A DNA stretch of 64,000 nt from assembly GCF_030315685.1 (NCBI RefSeq), contig NZ_JASXSI010000011.1, positions 112,564 through 176,563 of the forward strand. Direction: 5' to 3'. Position numbers and translations under genes: made by a program. Positions 1 through 9,627 of this stretch are shown here, piece after piece; positions within the stretch are counted from its first letter, which is position 1, and the number at the start of each line of letters is the position of its first letter. This DNA comes from Gordonia sp. ABSL11-1 (GTDB lineage Bacteria; Actinomycetota; Actinomycetes; Mycobacteriales; Mycobacteriaceae). The notes under the pieces were generated by a model, which worked only from the letters and a program-made list of their open reading frames with translations, had not been told where the DNA came from and did not search any database.

Positions 1-3000
1 TGGCGTGACGAGCTCACGCCCATCCCGGAACCGCTCGGGTTGCCGACGTCGCGGCGCCCGGCCACCGGACCGCGGATCAGCGCACGGCTGCGTCGCGAGG
101 TCCCGGCCGATCTGACGGCGGCCGTCGACGCCGCCTCGCGACGACTCTCGGTGAGTCCCTTCACCATCCACGCTGCGATCGTCGACCTGCTCGTCCACCG
201 ACTCACCGGCGCCACCGATTTCACCGTGGCCGTTCCGGTCACACATCGCCCGGCCGACGCCGCGGAGCTCATCGGCTACTTCGGCAACACGGTCCTCCCG
301 CGCACGCGTCTGTCCGCCTCCGACACCTTTGACCAACTGGTGGCGGCCGCAGGTGAGCGGATCGTCACGGCCATCAGTCACCAGAACGCACCGGTCGACG
401 TCGTGGTGGGGGCACTGAACCCGGAGCGGGGCAGCGGGACCGACGGCCTCGGCCGCATCGTGTCGGTCAGCCTCAGTGCCCGCAGCAGCGCCGACGGATT
501 CGCCCTCGACGGGATCGGCGCGAGTCACCTCGACGACCTCGGTACCCCCAACGGTCAACTGCCCTTGGAGTTCACCGTCGTCGGAGGTCCCGCATCGGAC
601 GTCGAACCGTACATCGAACTCGAATACGACACGGCGCTCTTCGGTGCCGACGTCGCGGACGGGATCGTCGAGGCTCATCTCCACCTGCTCCGAGCCGCGA
701 CCGCGGAACCGGACCGTCCGGTGCGCGATCTCGGCCTGCTGACGCCGTCGGCTCACGATCGTGTCCTCGCCGCATCCACCGGTCGGCGGGCGGACGTGAC
801 CGACGCGACCGTCGTCGACCTGTTCGCCGCGGCCGTCGGCTCACGCCCCGACCACGAGGCAGTCGTGTCCGACGACGCGACCCTCACCTACCGGGAGCTC
901 GACGAACGCTCGAACAGTCTCGCGCACTGGATGATCCGATCCGGCATCGGTCCTGAGACGCTCGTCGGTCTGCGGATGGCCGCCTCGGTCGGATTCGTCG
1001 TCGCCGCGCTGGCCGTCCTCAAGGCCGGTGCCGCCTATCTGCCGATCGACCCGGACTACCCGGCCGACCGCACCGACTTCCTCATCGCCGACGCCGATCC
1101 GCTCCTCGTGCTCGACGCGGATGCGCTGTCCGCCGCGGAAGGCGAGGCGGCCGACCTGGAGCCCGACGCGCCGACCGACGCCGACCGGCTCGCGCCGCTG
1201 CGGCCGGACAACCTCGCGTACATCATCTACACGTCCGGATCTACCGGCACTCCCAAAGGTGTCGCGGTGGCGCACAACGCGATCGCCGATCACCTCATCG
1301 GGTTCGGGGCCGGCGAGGTACTCGGCCCCGACGATCGCCTCGTACAGACGTCGTCGGTGAGCTTCGACGCCTCCATGTTCGAGATCTTCTGCACACTGTC
1401 CGTCGGCGCGACCCTCGTCGTACCGAAACCCGCAGCGGTACAGGACATCGCCTACATGGCGGACCTGCTGGTGCAGCAGCGGGTCACCGTGATGCACATG
1501 GTGCCGACCCTGCTCGCCACGCTGCTCATGGTCCCCGAGGTCAAGCAGTGGACCATGCTGCGGACCGTCCCGGTCGGTGGCGAGGCCTTCTCGGGCGAGG
1601 TCGCCGACTCCTTCACCGCGACCTTCGACGCAGCGCTGTCGAACAACTACGGCCCGACCGAGGCCGTCGTCGCCGCCACCCACTACCCGATCGATGCCCC
1701 GCAGGGCAATTCGATCGTCCCGATCGGCACCCCGAACACCAACGTCACCAGCTACCTGCTCGACCCCGGCCTCCACCTCGTCCCCGACGGCGTGGTCGGC
1801 GAGATCTACCTGGGCGGGCCACAACTCGCGCGCGGCTACCTCGGCCGACCGCCGCTGACCGCGACCCGGTTCGTCGCCGACCCGTTCGTGCCGGGCGGGC
1901 GCATCTACCGCACCGGCGACCTCGCGCGCCGCAACGACGACGGTCAGCTCGAGTTCGTCGGCCGGGCAGACGAACAGGTGAAGGTCCGCGGCTACCGGAT
2001 CGAACTCGGCGAGGTGGAGGCCGGACTCGCCGAACACCCCGACGTCGCACACGCTCTCGTCCTGGTCGAGGCCGACGACGCCGGTGCGCGACTGGTCGCC
2101 TACGTCATCCCCGAGGATCACGCCGGCGCGGCGATCGACCTCGACGAGGTCCTGCGCTTCGCCCGCACCACCCTGCCCGGGCACATGGTGCCGTCGGCGA
2201 TCGCGATGATCGACGAGGTGCCGCTGACCACCCACGGCAAGCTCGATCGTGAGGCACTGCCCATCCTGTCGACGTCGGCGGCAGACGACCGCGCCCCGCG
2301 GACACCCACCGAGAAGCGGATCGCGGGCGTCTTCGCCGGGCTGTTCGGACGCGACGACATCACCGCAGGGTCCTCGTTCTTCGACCTCGGAGGACACTCC
2401 CTGCTCGCCGCGCGACTGGTCACCACCTTGACCACCGAGTTCGGTATCGACGTGGATGTCCGCCTGCCCCTGGACAACCCGACCGTCGAGCAGCTCGCCG
2501 CGGCGGTCAATGCGGCCGTCGTCGACGAGTTCGGCATCGACCTGGACGAACTCGGCGATCTGGACGACCTGGGTGATCTGGCGGGCGACGACGGTGGGTT
2601 CGCCGGCCTCACCGTCGTCGAGCCGGCACCCGCGGCCGACGCGCCGTCGACGGGCCGGCCGCCGCTGACCCACGTCGATCGGTCCGATCCGATCCCACTG
2701 TCGTTCTCGCAGTTGGCGATGTGGTTCCAGCATCGGTTCGAGGGTCCCGGCGTCGCCGGCAACATCCCGCTCGCGTTCCGCCTCGACGGACCGCTCGACC
2801 TCGATGCGCTGCGTGCGGGGATCGGCGATGTGATCCGACGCCACGAATCGTTGCGCACCACCTTCGTCGAACGGGACGGTCTTCCGGTCGCGGTCGTCCA
2901 CGACGACGTCGACGTCGATCTGACGGTGACCGCGGTGGCCGCCGACGAGACGGACGCCGCACTGGCGGAGGCCCGCGAGCACGTGTTCGACCTGTCCGTG

Positions 3001-4692
3001 GCACCGCTCGTCCGCGCCCGGCTGTTCCGCGTGGCCGACACCCACAACGTCCTCTCACTCGTCGTGCACCACATGGTGATCGACCACTGGTCCACCGACG
3101 TGCTCCTCGACGACCTGATCGCCGCCTACCGGTCCCGCGCCGTCGGCATCGTGCCGGAACTGCCCGCGCCGGAACTGACATACACCGATTACGCGCTGTG
3201 GCAGCATCGTGTGTTCCCGGTCGGCGCGGAATCGATCCGGCCGGGATCCGACGGATCCTCCGATGCGGACTTCGGGCGAGCACAGGTCGAGCACTGGCGT
3301 ACAACCCTGGCCGGCCAGCCGGACGAGATCACCGTCGCCGCGGATCGCCCACGCCCCCAGGTACTCACCAAGGACGGCGTCCTCGCCGACCTCACCGTGC
3401 CCGCGTCGGTGCGCAGGCGCCTGCGGTCCGTGTCCGACGAGTGCGGCGCCACCGAGTTCATGACGGTCACAGCCGCACTCTCCGGCCTGCTGAGCAGGCT
3501 CGGCGGAGGCGACGACATCGCGATCGGTACACCGGCGGCAGGCCGCCTCGACCCCGGCACGGAGACACTCGTCGGTCTGTTCGCGAACATGGTCGCCCTG
3601 CGCACCCGGACCGACGGGTCGCCGACCGTGCGCACGCTGATCCGGCGGACGCGTGACGTCGTCCTCGACGCGTTCGCTCATCAGGACGTGCCGATCGAAC
3701 GGCTCGTCGAGGCCCTCAATCCCCGACGGACACGCTCGCGGAACCCACTGTTCCAGAGCATGATCCATTTCCGTGACCGGGACGCCAACGCAATCGGACG
3801 GCCGCTGGACGCCGACGCGCTCACCTCGGTCACCATGCTCCCGGTCGCGCAGGACACGTCGTTCCTCGATCTGAACGTCATCCTCACCGTGACCGCGGAC
3901 GGCGGCTTCGACGGCCGCGTGGTCGGCAGCGCCGACCTCTACGACCAGGAATCCGTCGACGGCATCGCCGCGGCGTTCGTCGCCGTGCTCACCGGATTCG
4001 CCGACGGCGCCGACACCGTCGTCGAGACCATCGACCTGCCCGCGATCCCGGGTGTACTCACCGCCGACCGCCACCACGACGACCCGACCACGCTCGCAGC
4101 GCTGATCGCCGCCGAGCACCCGCGCCGGGTGCACGCCGGTCCGCGGACACTGGCCGCGTTGCCCCACACCGGGACAACAGATCTCGCGTCGGTCCGGGAA
4201 TGGGTCGTCACCGGACCGGGCGCCGGCTCCGCACTGGGGGAGACCCTCTCGGCGCTGGCACCAGGATCGCGACTGACCGATCCGTTCACCGAACAGGAAC
4301 CGGCGCCGGCGGTCCTGGCGATGGCCGCGACCGCCGGGGGCGGCGCACAGACCCCCACCGAGGAGCGGCTGATCGCGATCCTCACCGACCTGTTGGGCGT
4401 CGACGGCCTCGGCCGGGACGACAACTTCTTCGCCGTCGGCGGCGACAGCGTGATCTCCATCCAATGGTCGGCGCGCGCCGCGGCCGAGGGACTGCCACTG
4501 GCCCCGCAGCAGATCTTCGACCACTACTCGATCGCCGAGCTGGCGGCCGCGGTCGACGAGGGCGGAGCCGTGACCGCGGGAGACGATCAACCGGGCACCG
4601 AACCACCCGTCGATGCCGCCCCGATGAGCGCCTCCGGGTTGAGCGACGACATGCTGCAATCGCTGGGTAGCGCCTGGAAGTCGCAGCGGTGA
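1..4692 (+). CDS. Nonribosomal peptide synthetase, 5'-truncated by the window: C(partial)-A-T-C-(A remnant)-T
   Basis: The reading frame is open from base 1, so the gene begins upstream. Numbering residues from base 1: C-terminal half of a condensation domain (about 1-245); adenylation domain (about 267-763) with the P-loop TSGSTGTPKG, NNYGPTEA, YRTGD and the GK of HGKLDREAL, and Asp of FDASMF retained as expected for amino-acid substrates; carrier domain with LGGHSL (about 770-840); second condensation domain (about 893-1343) whose core reads HHMVIDHW, keeping the catalytic second His but with His instead of the usual Gly; about 80 residues resembling only the middle of an A domain (1360-1440); second carrier domain with GGDSV (1450-1520). 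It ends in a GTGA overlap with the next synthetase, so the two proteins are co-translated and probably act in series. Product unknown. Family assignment is secure; substrate and metabolite are not. Confidence 0.95.
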   Translation, partial: WRDELTPIPEPLGLPTSRRPATGPRISARLRREVPADLTAAVDAASRRLSVSPFTIHAAIVDLLVHRLTGATDFTVAVPVTHRPADAAELIGYFGNTVLPRTRLSASDTFDQLVAAAGERIVTAISHQNAPVDVVVGALNPERGSGTDGLGRIVSVSLSARSSADGFALDGIGASHLDDLGTPNGQLPLEFTVVGGPASDVEPYIELEYDTALFGADVADGIVEAHLHLLRAATAEPDRPVRDLGLLTPSAHDRVLAASTGRRADVTDATVVDLFAAAVGSRPDHEAVVSDDATLTYRELDERSNSLAHWMIRSGIGPETLVGLRMAASVGFVVAALAVLKAGAAYLPIDPDYPADRTDFLIADADPLLVLDADALSAAEGEAADLEPDAPTDADRLAPLRPDNLAYIIYTSGSTGTPKGVAVAHNAIADHLIGFGAGEVLGPDDRLVQTSSVSFDASMFEIFCTLSVGATLVVPKPAAVQDIAYMADLLVQQRVTVMHMVPTLLATLLMVPEVKQWTMLRTVPVGGEAFSGEVADSFTATFDAALSNNYGPTEAVVAATHYPIDAPQGNSIVPIGTPNTNVTSYLLDPGLHLVPDGVVGEIYLGGPQLARGYLGRPPLTATRFVADPFVPGGRIYRTGDLARRNDDGQLEFVGRADEQVKVRGYRIELGEVEAGLAEHPDVAHALVLVEADDAGARLVAYVIPEDHAGAAIDLDEVLRFARTTLPGHMVPSAIAMIDEVPLTTHGKLDREALPILSTSAADDRAPRTPTEKRIAGVFAGLFGRDDITAGSSFFDLGGHSLLAARLVTTLTTEFGIDVDVRLPLDNPTVEQLAAAVNAAVVDEFGIDLDELGDLDDLGDLAGDDGGFAGLTVVEPAPAADAPSTGRPPLTHVDRSDPIPLSFSQLAMWFQHRFEGPGVAGNIPLAFRLDGPLDLDALRAGIGDVIRRHESLRTTFVERDGLPVAVVHDDVDVDLTVTAVAADETDAALAEAREHVFDLSVAPLVRARLFRVADTHNVLSLVVHHMVIDHWSTDVLLDDLIAAYRSRAVGIVPELPAPELTYTDYALWQHRVFPVGAESIRPGSDGSSDADFGRAQVEHWRTTLAGQPDEITVAADRPRPQVLTKDGVLADLTVPASVRRRLRSVSDECGATEFMTVTAALSGLLSRLGGGDDIAIGTPAAGRLDPGTETLVGLFANMVALRTRTDGSPTVRTLIRRTRDVVLDAFAHQDVPIERLVEALNPRRTRSRNPLFQSMIHFRDRDANAIGRPLDADALTSVTMLPVAQDTSFLDLNVILTVTADGGFDGRVVGSADLYDQESVDGIAAAFVAVLTGFADGADTVVETIDLPAIPGVLTADRHHDDPTTLAALIAAEHPRRVHAGPRTLAALPHTGTTDLASVREWVVTGPGAGSALGETLSALAPGSRLTDPFTEQEPAPAVLAMAATAGGGAQTPTEERLIAILTDLLGVDGLGRDDNFFAVGGDSVISIQWSARAAAEGLPLAPQQIFDHYSIAELAAAVDEGGAVTAGDDQPGTEPPVDAAPMSASGLSDDMLQSLGSAWKSQR
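4081..4320 (+). other. Vestigial adenylation-domain segment inside the NRPS
   Basis: Between the second condensation domain and the second carrier domain only about 80 residues remain where an adenylation domain of about 500 is expected. The piece DLASVREWVVTG followed by LSALAPGSRL and PFTE resembles the stretch leading into the YGPTE motif of a normal A domain. The P-loop, the GRxDxQ-type hinge and the catalytic Lys motif are all absent, so it cannot activate a substrate. The flanking reading frame is intact. The resemblance was judged by eye. Confidence 0.6.
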
Positions 4693-7600
4693 GCGACGTT
4701 TCGGAGATCGAGGACGTTCTCGCCCTCAGCCCACTACAGCAGGGCCTGTTCACGCTCTCGGAGATGTCCGGCGAGGGACTCGACGTCTACTCGATGCAGT
4801 TCGTCGTCGAGATCACCGGTCCGCTCGACATCGAACGCCTTCATCGCAGCGTGGACGCGATCGTCGACAGGCACCCGAACCTGCGGGTGTCGCTGTGGGA
4901 CAAGGATCTACCGGCACCCGTACAGATCGTGCCGAGCCACGTCGTCGTTCCCTGGCAGGAGATCGCTGCGAGCGCAGCGGAGTTCGACTCACTCGCCGTC
5001 GCAGAGCGCGCCCTCCGGTTCGACCTGCGAGACGGCCCACTGCTGCGGGTGAAACTGGTCGACCTGCCCGGCGACCGCCGCCGGCTGTTGGTCACCGCCC
5101 ACCACATCCTGATGGACGGCTGGGCGGTCGCCCTGTTCTTCGGTGAACTGCTCGCGATCTACTCGGCCGACGGCTGCGCGGCGTCGCTGCCGCCGATTCG
5201 CCCGTACCGCAACTACATCGCCTGGCTCGCCGCCCAGGACGGCGAGGCGGCCCGCGCAGCATGGCGGGAGCATCTCGACGGCGTCGAACCGCTGATGCTC
5301 GCGGCACCCACGGTGCCGGTCTCCGAACCCGTCCGGACCCGGCATCGCCTTTCTGTCGCGGACACCGAACGACTGGTGTCGTGGGCGCGGTCGGCGGGCC
5401 TCACCGTCAACACGGTGACCCAGTTCGCGTGGGCCGTGGTGCTGTCCCGACTCACCGACCGGACCGACGTCGTCTTCGGCACCACCATCTCGGGACGTCC
5501 CCAGGGACTCGCCGGGGCCGACGAGATGATCGGCCTCTTCATCAACACGGTGCCCTCACGGGTCCGGCTGTCCGGTCCCGACGATGGGCGACCGATGACC
5601 GTCGCCGCGGTGTGCGCTGGGCTGCAACGGGACTCGGCGACGATGCGCGACCAGGGGCATCTCGGCCTGTCGGAGATCCAGCGGTCGACCGGACACGGCA
5701 CGCTCTTCGACACCCTGTTCATCTTCGAGAACGCGCCCATCGGCGCGGCGACCGAACCCGTCAGCGCGGCCGACGGCACCCGGTTCCTGCCGCTCGCCAT
5801 GGAGAGCCTCGCGCACTATCCGCTGACAGTGGTCGCCTACCTGCTCGACGGTGAGCTGATCGTGATCACCGAGTCGATCGACGAGGCGCTCGGCGAGATC
5901 GACGCCGCCGACGTCGCGGAACGCATCCTGGCGGTGCTGCGTGATCTGCCCGACGCCGCAGATGTCGACGTGGATCACCTCGACGTGCTGCTGCCCGCCG
6001 AACGCGCCGCGCTCGAGCAGACCGACCATGACGCACCCGTCGACCTGCCCGAGACCGTCGTCGACGCCTTCGCCCGGCAGTGCGAGCGCACCCCGACGGC
6101 ACCCGCGCTGGTGACCGACGACGAAACGATCACCTACGGCGAGCTCTGGGGCCTCGCGAGCCAACTCTCCGCCGAGTTGCGCGACCACGGGACAGGACCC
6201 GAAACCGTTGTCGCCGTCGCACTGCCGAGGTCGACCGGGTCGGTGATCGCCATCCTCGCGACGATGCTCGCGGGCGGGGCGTATGTGCCGATCGACCTGG
6301 CCTTCCCCGATGCCCGGATCACAAATCTCCTCGACCAATCCGGTGCCGCCGTGGTGGTCACCGACCGGGCACATGCTGATCGATTCGCCGACGACGTGGT
6401 CGTCGTCCCGGATGACCCGGAGACGGCCAACCGTATCGCCGCGCGAGCGGCGTCGCCTGCTCTGACCGCCGAACCGGCGATCAGACCCGCGAGCGCCGCC
6501 TATCTGATTTTCACGTCGGGATCGACCGGAGAACCCAAGGGCGTCATCGGAACACACGCCGCGCTGATGAGCTACTGCCGCGACCACCGCGACCACATGC
6601 TCGCCCCCGCACATGCCCGGCTCGGCCGTCCGCTGCGGATCGCACACGCGTGGACGTTCAGCTTCGACGCCTCGTGGCAACCGCTGGCGGGTCTGCTCTA
6701 CGGCCACGCGATCCACCTGTTCGGCGAGGACGAGATGCGCGACGCCGGCCGGCTCGTGGCAGGTCTGGCTCGGCACGCGATCGACATGATCGACACCACT
6801 CCGTCCATGTTCGGACAGCTGGCCGCGGCCGGTCTCGTCGGCGACGCTGCCGCGGACGACGCGGCCCCGGCCGGAGGGCACCTGTCGGTGCTGGCCCTGG
6901 GTGGGGAGGCGATCGGTCCTGCCCTGTGGCGGCAGCTGTCGGCGTTGCCGGACACCGTCGTCCACAACTGCTACGGCCCCACCGAGGCCACCGTCGAGGC
7001 GGTCGTCGCGCGGGTCGCGGATTCGGCATCGCCCACCATCGGTACGCCGACCGACCGGATGAGCGCCTACGTCCTCGATTCCCGACTCCGCCCGACACCG
7101 ACCGGTGTCGCCGGCGAGCTGTACCTGTCGGGCGCCCAGGTCACCCGTGGCTACCAACGCAAGCAGGCGATGACGAGCACACGATTCGTCGCCGACCCGT
7201 TCCGCCCACGCGCGCGGATGTACCGCACCGGAGACCTGGTGCGTCGTAACGCGGCCGGGAACATCCTGTTCGTCGGCCGCAGCGACGATCAGGTGAAGAT
7301 CCGCGGATACCGCATCGAGACCGGTGAGGTGGAGGCCGCGATCCGACGCGCCGACGGTGTGACGGCGGCCGCTGTCGTCGTCGTCGACCGGGCCGCCGGA
7401 CCGGCACTGGTCGGGTTCGCCGCCGGAGATGACGTCGACGCCCGCGCTGTTCGCGCCCACGTCGCGAAGGCGCTTCCTGCGCACATGGTGCCGTCGCGGG
7501 TCGTCGGCGTGACGGTGCTCCCGATGAACAGCAACGGCAAGGTGGACGCGATCGTCCTCGCGGAATCGGCCGCCGCTGCACTGCAGGCCCGCGCCACCGG

Positions 7601-9245
7601 CAACGACGTCGACCTCACACCGACGGCGACGATCGTCGCCGGCGTGATCGCCGACGTGCTCGGGACCGCACCGGGTCCGGACGAGGACTTCTTCGACCTC
7701 GGACTCGACAGCATCGTCGCCATGGCAGCCGTGAATGCGCTGCGCGGCCACGACCTCACCGTCACACCTCGGATGGTGCTGTCGTACCCGACGGTGCTCG
7801 ACCTCGCGGACGCGATCGACAACGCCGAGGAGGACGAATCCTTCTCGGCCGGGGCAGGTCTCGTACCCGCGCTACCGGTCGTCGAGTGGCTGTACGAGTA
7901 CGGCAACCACCGTCGATTCACCCAGACCGTGCTGTTCGCGCTACCGGCCGATGTGTCCGACGACGGGCTGATCGCGGTTCTGCAGGCCACGATCGACGCC
8001 CACGACATGCTCCGCTCGATCGTCACCGAGGACGGGTTGATCACCCGGGACCGCGGCACGGTCGACGCCGCGTCGGTGCTGATCGTCCGTGACGCCGAGG
8101 ACCTCGCGGACAGCGTCACCGCTGCCGCGCGGGAGGCAAACGACCGCATCGACCCCGACGCGGGCCGCATGGTGTCGGCAGTGCGTATGCGCCGCAACGA
8201 CTCCGCGGGCGACTCGGCCGATATCCTGCTGCTGGCCATCCACCACCTCGCGGTTGACGCGGTCAGCTGGCAGGTGCTCTTTGCAGACCTCGCGCGGGCA
8301 GGCTCGACCCTCGAGATGGTCGATGGCTCGCAGACGGTCCCCGCCCTCCCGGAAGAGCACACCGACTACCGCGCGTGGTGCCGGTTCGTCGAGGGACGCG
8401 CCGAGAATCCGGATGTGCTGGCACAGCAGGACTATTGGACCGCTCAGGTTGCCGGACCTGATCCGGCCGTCGGAACCCGGCAGGTCGATCCCACCACGGA
8501 CACCTGGTCCTCACTGCGATCAGCGGTCACCACCACCGACACCGAGGTCACCGCGACGATCCTGAAAGCTGCCGACCGCACTGTCGGCGTGCGCGAGTTC
8601 CTTCTCGCCGCGCTCACCCTTACTGTCGCCGGCTGGCGGGTGCGCCGAGGCCAGGACGCGACGGGCGGTGCCTACATCGCGCTCGAGGGCCACGGCCGTG
8701 AGGACCATCTGGCCGGTCCCGGCGTCGACACGTCGCGGACGCTGGGCTGGTTCACCAGTGTCTTCCCGATGCGCCTCGGTGTGGGGAGGTCGGTCGGTGC
8801 CGACGACGTGCTCGCCGCACCGGCCGTCGGGCGGAAGCTGTTGGACGAGGTTGCCCGCCAGGTCGCGGAGATCCCGACCGGTGGAGTGGATTTCGGTGTC
8901 CTCAAGTATCTTTCCCGAATTCCGGAGTTGCAGGTGCCGATGCCGCACATCGAGTTCAACTATCTCGGTCGGTTCGATCTGCACACACCGGACACGCAGT
9001 GGCAACCGTGGGGGCCCATCACTGATCTCGACGTCAACGAGCATCTGCCGACGGACCCGGAACCCGATCTGCCGTTGCGTTACGCGCTCGACGTCGTCGC
9101 GGTAGTCCGGGCGACTGAGGACGGCCCCCAGCTCGTGGCCAATTGGCGCTATGGCGACACCGTGCTGACCGCCGACGAGGTCGGCAAGCTGACGGCGATG
9201 TGGGAGCGGTCGGTGGTCGCGCTGGCGGGAGCCCTCGAGGAGTAG
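4689..9245 (+). CDS. Nonribosomal peptide synthetase, C-A-T-E, terminal epimerization domain
   Basis: A 1518-residue synthetase started by GTG, overlapping the previous stop by 4 nt. Condensation domain at about 10-440 with HHILMDGW near residue 138; adenylation domain at about 455-965 with TSGSTGEPKG near 608, NCYGPTEA near 760, YRTGD and NSNGKVDA, and Asp of FDASWQ retained; carrier domain with LGLDSI near 1005; epimerization domain at about 1060-1510 with HHLAVDAVSW near 1185, HGRED followed by GWFTS, and FNYLGRF near 1423. The module should add one residue and convert it to the D form on the carrier. No thioesterase, reductase or terminal condensation domain follows, so this is either not the last module of the line or release happens in trans. 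No MbtH-like partner gene is seen here. Substrate not assigned. Confidence 0.95.
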   Translation: MSDVSEIEDVLALSPLQQGLFTLSEMSGEGLDVYSMQFVVEITGPLDIERLHRSVDAIVDRHPNLRVSLWDKDLPAPVQIVPSHVVVPWQEIAASAAEFDSLAVAERALRFDLRDGPLLRVKLVDLPGDRRRLLVTAHHILMDGWAVALFFGELLAIYSADGCAASLPPIRPYRNYIAWLAAQDGEAARAAWREHLDGVEPLMLAAPTVPVSEPVRTRHRLSVADTERLVSWARSAGLTVNTVTQFAWAVVLSRLTDRTDVVFGTTISGRPQGLAGADEMIGLFINTVPSRVRLSGPDDGRPMTVAAVCAGLQRDSATMRDQGHLGLSEIQRSTGHGTLFDTLFIFENAPIGAATEPVSAADGTRFLPLAMESLAHYPLTVVAYLLDGELIVITESIDEALGEIDAADVAERILAVLRDLPDAADVDVDHLDVLLPAERAALEQTDHDAPVDLPETVVDAFARQCERTPTAPALVTDDETITYGELWGLASQLSAELRDHGTGPETVVAVALPRSTGSVIAILATMLAGGAYVPIDLAFPDARITNLLDQSGAAVVVTDRAHADRFADDVVVVPDDPETANRIAARAASPALTAEPAIRPASAAYLIFTSGSTGEPKGVIGTHAALMSYCRDHRDHMLAPAHARLGRPLRIAHAWTFSFDASWQPLAGLLYGHAIHLFGEDEMRDAGRLVAGLARHAIDMIDTTPSMFGQLAAAGLVGDAAADDAAPAGGHLSVLALGGEAIGPALWRQLSALPDTVVHNCYGPTEATVEAVVARVADSASPTIGTPTDRMSAYVLDSRLRPTPTGVAGELYLSGAQVTRGYQRKQAMTSTRFVADPFRPRARMYRTGDLVRRNAAGNILFVGRSDDQVKIRGYRIETGEVEAAIRRADGVTAAAVVVVDRAAGPALVGFAAGDDVDARAVRAHVAKALPAHMVPSRVVGVTVLPMNSNGKVDAIVLAESAAAALQARATGNDVDLTPTATIVAGVIADVLGTAPGPDEDFFDLGLDSIVAMAAVNALRGHDLTVTPRMVLSYPTVLDLADAIDNAEEDESFSAGAGLVPALPVVEWLYEYGNHRRFTQTVLFALPADVSDDGLIAVLQATIDAHDMLRSIVTEDGLITRDRGTVDAASVLIVRDAEDLADSVTAAAREANDRIDPDAGRMVSAVRMRRNDSAGDSADILLLAIHHLAVDAVSWQVLFADLARAGSTLEMVDGSQTVPALPEEHTDYRAWCRFVEGRAENPDVLAQQDYWTAQVAGPDPAVGTRQVDPTTDTWSSLRSAVTTTDTEVTATILKAADRTVGVREFLLAALTLTVAGWRVRRGQDATGGAYIALEGHGREDHLAGPGVDTSRTLGWFTSVFPMRLGVGRSVGADDVLAAPAVGRKLLDEVARQVAEIPTGGVDFGVLKYLSRIPELQVPMPHIEFNYLGRFDLHTPDTQWQPWGPITDLDVNEHLPTDPEPDLPLRYALDVVAVVRATEDGPQLVANWRYGDTVLTADEVGKLTAMWERSVVALAGALEE

Positions 9246-9479
9246 ACCGGTCCGTTGTCGGCTTGCACGCGGTATCTGAGTTCGGCGAAACGTGATCTGG
9301 GGGCTCCCTGCCGGAACGATACGCCGAGGCCGACGACTCGCTCGCTACGAGCAGGAATCAGGATACCGAGCTGGAGGTGGAGCCGTCGGTTGCACTATCG
9401 GACGAGTCGGGCGGTTGTGACACGAGACGGTGGAGCGTTCCGGTGGATGGCCGACGATCCGGATGTGGTTGCCGACATC

Positions 9480-9523
9480 GCTGACCGAGAAGGGCGCTGC
9501 TGAATGTCGCCTTCTCGGTCAGC
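9480..9523 (+). terminator. Hairpin terminator downstream of the NRPS genes
   Basis: Inverted repeat with arms 9480-9496 and 9508-9523. Sixteen bases pair, with one extra G in the left arm, around an 11-nt loop. There is no U-tract, which is usual for actinobacterial hairpin terminators. It lies 235 bp after the NRPS stop and 105 bp beyond the stop of the convergent HNH gene, so it could serve both. The remaining 9246-9627 stretch contains only short ORFs with no family resemblance. Confidence 0.65.
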
Positions 9524-9627
9524 GGTGTCGGGCCTGCCGCTTTCACACTGTGGAGTTGTCAAGGTACAGATGCGGTCCCGGCGTGGCCGGGTGCGGGATT
9601 GTGGTCGGTGGAGAGTCGGTTATGGGG

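Noticed and set aside
841..3045. A 734-codon ORF on the minus strand opposite the NRPS gene
   Set aside because: Antisense to a well-supported NRPS reading frame; the translation has no domains and the open frame is an effect of high GC at third codon positions. Other long antisense frames (3055-4659, 5556-7751, 27932-29545, 34315-36030) were rejected for the same reason.
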